Shown here piece after piece: positions 61,060 to 64,000 of a DNA stretch of 64,000 nt; the first letter of the stretch is position 1; each line of letters opens with the position of its first letter. The notes below the pieces were generated by a model. The model was not told the origin of the DNA and made no database searches. It saw only the letters and a program-made list of their open reading frames with translations. Made by a program: the position numbers and the translations under genes. This DNA comes from an uncultured Alistipes sp. Its GTDB lineage: Bacteria; Bacteroidota; Bacteroidia; Bacteroidales; Rikenellaceae. Where the stretch lies: positions 62,001-126,000 of the forward strand of contig CALLRW010000007.1 of assembly GCA_938014215.1 (NCBI GenBank), in the 5' to 3' direction.

Positions 61060-61109
61060 AGTAAATAATTTTAAATAAATATTAAAATATTTTATCATTT
61101 AAGACGCGG

Positions 61110-61141
61110 CAAAGGTAATGCGTGGAAAGGAATCTTGCAAA
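61110..61141 (-). promoter_or_regulatory. Near-consensus promoter of the 25-residue gene
   Basis: On the minus strand TTTG (61138-61141), 20 bp, TACCTTTG (61110-61117). Both elements match the Bacteroidota consensus exactly. The rest of the gap, 61142-61439, holds an AT-rich stretch to about 61190 and then nothing recognisable. Confidence 0.75.
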
Positions 61142-61439
61142 TATTTTATTAAGATTTTTTACGAAATAAGTAAATTTTTTGAAGAATTCCTCCGAGAGGC
61201 AAATCCGAAGAGAGGGAAAAAGCAAGAGGCACGCGACGCAATCACCTGTTAAACAGCATATTGAATCGCACAAACAACAGGGATGGGATCGCGGCGTACA
61301 GAAGGAGAAATCGGACAAAACAGGGAACGGATTGGAGCGGTAGCAGAGGATCAACCGCGGGCATAATTCCCCCGCGCATCGTATAGGAGCCGCGACGAAC
61401 CGCGCGGAGGAGTGAAATTTCCGGAAAAAAGGGAGCTAT

Positions 61440-62006
61440 TCAGCAGGCAAAGACCAGAAGAAAGCCCTCCGAAAGGCGGGCGGCAAGTTCCACGGGCTCC
61501 CCGTCCGTGATGCACCCCACGAGCCGTCCGGCGGCAAGATCGGCCGAAACCAGATGCAGATCCTGCAGGAGATCGAGCTCCCGCCGGCCGGCATACTTGT
61601 AGAGCGCCTCCTTGGCACACCAGGCAAACCCCGGCCACAGGGGATCCGCCGACAAGAGTCGTTCCGCATCGGTCATATAGCGATCGACCACCCGCGAGAA
61701 GTCTCTCCCCTCAGGTTCGATATCAACCGTACAGCGACGCGACGAGAGGACGACAGCCACCCGACCGTCGCAGTGCGATACGGCCACGCAGGCCTCACCG
61801 TCGGGAAGCACCGGGGCTCCGATTTCATTATAGGCAATTCGGGTATGGCGGCCCAACTCGCGCCGCACCAGCGCCCGCCAGGTCAGGAACTCCCTCCGCC
61901 GGCGCTCGTTGCGGAACAAGGCCGCTTCGGCGCGCTCCTCGGGCGTCGTCCAGGGTGCCGCCTCCGACTCGCTCATCGGCGGCTCGACCAGCAGACAGGG
62001 GATCAT
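61440..62006 (-). CDS. 4'-phosphopantetheinyl transferase superfamily protein
   Basis: These enzymes attach phosphopantetheine to carrier proteins. The 188-residue protein has the Sfp-type motifs: AVSHCDGRVAVVLS, VDIEPEGRDF (Mg-binding Asp and Glu) and WCAKEALYKYAGR. In Bacteroidota such a gene typically follows gldE, as here, overlapping it by 4 bp. The carrier is not identifiable from the window. Confidence 0.85.
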   Translation of the reverse strand: MIPCLLVEPPMSESEAAPWTTPEERAEAALFRNERRRREFLTWRALVRRELGRHTRIAYNEIGAPVLPDGEACVAVSHCDGRVAVVLSSRRCTVDIEPEGRDFSRVVDRYMTDAERLLSADPLWPGFAWCAKEALYKYAGRRELDLLQDLHLVSADLAAGRLVGCITDGEPVELAARLSEGFLLVFAC

Positions 62007-63286
62007 GGCAGATCGACGCGAATCTTCTCGATCCGGTGCCCGTCCATCTCCTGCACCGTGAACCGCAGATCGTGCGCCGTGAAGACATCGCCCTTGCGCG
62101 GGAAGTCCCGCTTGAGTTCGAGCATCAGCCCCGCCAGTGTCTCGGCCTCCCCCTTCACGTCGGAAAAGGTCCCCTCGTCGAGATCGAGGATCCGTTCGAA
62201 ATCACCCAGGTGGGTCTTGCCCTCGAAAAGATAGGTCTTGGCATCCAGCCGCGTGTAGGAGGTCTCCTCGTTGTCGCTCTCGTCCGAAATCTCGCCGACG
62301 ATCTCCTCGATGATGTCCTCGAGCGAGACAAGTCCCAGCGTCGAACCGTACTCGTCTACAACAATGGCCATGTGGACCTTGTTCGACTGGAAATCGCCCA
62401 ACAGGTCGTTGATCTTCTTGTGTTCGGGGACGAAATAGGGTTTGCGCATCAGCTGCTGCCAGGCAAAGTCCTTTGCATTGTTGATATAGGGCAGCAGATC
62501 CTTCACGTAGAGCGTACCGCGGATGTTGTCCATATCCTCCTCATAGACCGGGATGCGCGAGAACCCCGACTCGATGATCGTCCGCTTGACGTGGTCGTAG
62601 TCGTCCGTAATGTCGAGCGCCGTCACGTCGACGCGCGGCTTCATGATCTCCTGCACCTCGGTATTGACGAAATTGACGATTCCCGACAGCATGACATGCT
62701 CCTCGGGGCTCGAACTCTGCGTCATGTCGACGGCATCGGCCAGTTCATCGAGCGAGATTTCGCTCTTGTGGGCGGCCTTTTCGCTGATCCGGCTGCTCGT
62801 GCGCACCAACGCATAGGACAACGGGTAGAAGATCCCCCGCAACAGCATCAACGGACGTGCAACGGCCTGCGCGAAGCGGACCGGAATGGTCTGGGCGAGC
62901 ACCTTCGGGAGGATCTCGCCGAAGAGCAGCAGCAGGAAGGTGACCAGCACCGTCTTGAAGAGGAACTCGAAGCGCAGGAACGTAAAGAGCGAATCGATGA
63001 TTCCCGACGTGAGGATGACGATGCAGATGTTCACCAGATTGTTGACCACGAGAATCGTCGCCAGCAGCAGATCGACATTCGTCAAGAGGCGCAGCACGGC
63101 GGCAGCGCCACCGCTCCGGCTCTGCTGAAGCCGATGGATGTCGTTGTGCGACAGCGAGAAAAACGACGTTTCGGCACCGGACACCAGTGCCGAAATGGAG
63201 AGCAGAAAGAGTGTCACCACGCACAGCACGGCGATATGGGGCGTAAACCCGTGAAACTCTATCCAGGAATGGGCAACCTCTTCCAA
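62003..63286 (-). CDS. gldE: GldE-like CNNM/CBS-domain membrane protein
   Basis: The 427-residue protein has an N-terminal DUF21 membrane domain with four spans (SISALVSGAETSFFSLS; FGEILPKVLAQTIP), two CBS domains (about 215-345; IMKPRVDVTALDITDDYDHV, MAIVVDEYGSTLGLVSLEDI) and a CorC/HlyC C-terminal domain. In gliding relatives GldE supports motility, but the family occurs in non-gliding Bacteroidales too and is related to magnesium/cobalt efflux proteins. Its stop overlaps the phosphopantetheinyl transferase gene. Confidence 0.83.
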   Translation of the reverse strand: MEEVAHSWIEFHGFTPHIAVLCVVTLFLLSISALVSGAETSFFSLSHNDIHRLQQSRSGGAAAVLRLLTNVDLLLATILVVNNLVNICIVILTSGIIDSLFTFLRFEFLFKTVLVTFLLLLFGEILPKVLAQTIPVRFAQAVARPLMLLRGIFYPLSYALVRTSSRISEKAAHKSEISLDELADAVDMTQSSSPEEHVMLSGIVNFVNTEVQEIMKPRVDVTALDITDDYDHVKRTIIESGFSRIPVYEEDMDNIRGTLYVKDLLPYINNAKDFAWQQLMRKPYFVPEHKKINDLLGDFQSNKVHMAIVVDEYGSTLGLVSLEDIIEEIVGEISDESDNEETSYTRLDAKTYLFEGKTHLGDFERILDLDEGTFSDVKGEAETLAGLMLELKRDFPRKGDVFTAHDLRFTVQEMDGHRIEKIRVDLP

Positions 63287-63302
63287 AGTATCCAGTTATT
63301 GG

Positions 63303-64000
63303 TTAGTCGAACAGCGAACTGCTCTTGTGCGTATCGTGCTGACGCGCCGCCGCACTGTTTTCGTCCTTGAGGACCTCCTTGCGGCCGCTCGGAGCCTCGA
63401 CGATAAACTTAGAATTGCGGGTCTGATAGGCCGGTTTGGCCAGCAGTTCGTCGATATTGCTGTAACGGGCGGGATTCGTTCCCAGCACCACCTGTTCGGG
63501 CTGGCGGACCGCCGGCTTCTGCGCCACCGGCTTGATAGGCTCCAACACCGGAGGCAGCGGTTCGTGATTCACCACCGGCTCGGGGCGCTGCACCGGAATG
63601 ACGGGCGGCATCTCGTGTTCGTGCTCGTCGCCGACGAAGCCCGTAGCCACCACCACCAGTTCGATGGCGCTGCCCAGCTGCGGCTTTTCGCTCGTACCCC
63701 AGATGATGTTGGCGCTGTGGATCGAGCCGTCGGCCTCCTGCACGCTGGCGTGAGCCTGGATGTACTCCAGGATCTGGACAACCTCCTCGTACATCAGGCT
63801 GTCGGCGTTCGACACCGAGATGTTGAGCAGGATATTCTTCGCCCCGGAGATCAGGTTGTGGTCCAGCAACGGCGAACGCAGCGAGGCCTCGGCCACCGCC
63901 TCGGCACGGTTGTCGCCCTCGGCCGTAGCCACGGCCATGTGGGCCCGGCCGCTGTCGCGCATCACCTTCGAGACATCGGCAAAGTCGACATTGACCAGAT
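63303..64000 (-). CDS. ftsZ: Cell-division protein FtsZ (3' part)
   Basis: The frame is open to the right window edge, so the N-terminal GTP-binding part lies outside. The visible part begins in the T7/C-terminal domain (LVNVDFADVSKVMRDSGRAH; SGAKNILLNISVS; IIWGTSEKPQLGSAIELVVV). It continues through a Pro-rich linker (about PPVIPVQRPEPVVNHEPLPP) to the tail ending HDTHKSSSLFD. The normal hydrophobic C-terminal peptide (I/L-PxFLRR-like) is not obvious; SNIDELLAKPAYQTR is the nearest equivalent. gldE follows 16 bp downstream. Confidence 0.93.
   Translation of the reverse strand, partial: LVNVDFADVSKVMRDSGRAHMAVATAEGDNRAEAVAEASLRSPLLDHNLISGAKNILLNISVSNADSLMYEEVVQILEYIQAHASVQEADGSIHSANIIWGTSEKPQLGSAIELVVVATGFVGDEHEHEMPPVIPVQRPEPVVNHEPLPPVLEPIKPVAQKPAVRQPEQVVLGTNPARYSNIDELLAKPAYQTRNSKFIVEAPSGRKEVLKDENSAAARQHDTHKSSSLFD

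Noticed and set aside
61082..61354. 90-codon minus-strand frame upstream of the small gene
   Set aside because: It runs through the consensus promoter at 61110-61141 and an AT-rich non-coding stretch; its composition is not protein-like.

Overview
The window is a GC-rich piece of a Bacteroidota chromosome, most likely Alistipes (Rikenellaceae) or a close relative. The order Bacteroidales is well supported. Promoters carry the TAnnTTTG -7 element, start codons lack clear Shine-Dalgarno sequences, and lineage-typical families are present (DUF3098, DUF4270, DUF4837, a GldE-like protein, a Bacteroides-type arginine route and acidic lipoprotein export signals). The genus is inferred from base composition and gene content only. 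No phage, transposase, rRNA, tRNA or CRISPR array was recognised.

1-12.2 kb (minus strand) is the fused str-S10-spc ribosomal cluster: rpsL, rpsG, fusA, rpsJ, rplC-rplD-rplW-rplB-rpsS-rplV-rpsC-rplP-rpmC-rpsQ-rplN-rplX-rplE-rpsN, then rpsH-rplF-rplR-rpsE (rpsE is cut by the window edge). It is tightly packed except for an 816-bp gap between rpsN and rpsH, which holds a promoter, an inverted repeat and short degenerate tandem repeats, and a 247-bp gap between rpsJ and rplC.

12.2-26.4 kb carries leuS, an exported alpha/beta hydrolase, a repeat-rich non-coding stretch, prfA, a small exported plug/TonB-like protein, the unit menA-xseA-xseB-methyltransferase, a hemolysin-III membrane protein, and a long RelA/SpoT homolog whose hydrolase motif looks degenerate.

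26.4-34.7 kb is a complete arginine operon: a GNAT acyltransferase (probable N-succinylglutamate synthase), argG, argC, argD, argF', argB, argE and argH. Several neighbours overlap by ATGA, indicating translational coupling. The order fits the N-succinyl route of Bacteroides, but the specificity residue of ArgF' is neither of the two known forms, and ArgB carries a low-complexity C-terminal tail.

34.7-48.3 kb contains envelope and regulatory genes: a DUF4139 protein, efp, two lipoproteins, a NodB-type deacetylase, a cardiolipin synthase, a two-component pair, surE, rplS, and a polyprenyl synthase next to an FHS-family sugar permease.

48.3-64 kb holds a YfhO-ftsX-DUF3098-uppP-truB-queA run (envelope and tRNA modification), a truncated GT5-like protein coupled to a DUF4270 lipoprotein, topA, an exported C1 peptidase, a 25-codon small gene with its own strong promoter, a phosphopantetheinyl transferase, gldE-like and the 3' part of ftsZ.

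Two themes recur. Convergent gene pairs are separated by strong bidirectional hairpin terminators. Many intergenic regions carry short GC-rich tandem repeats, each with a different unit.
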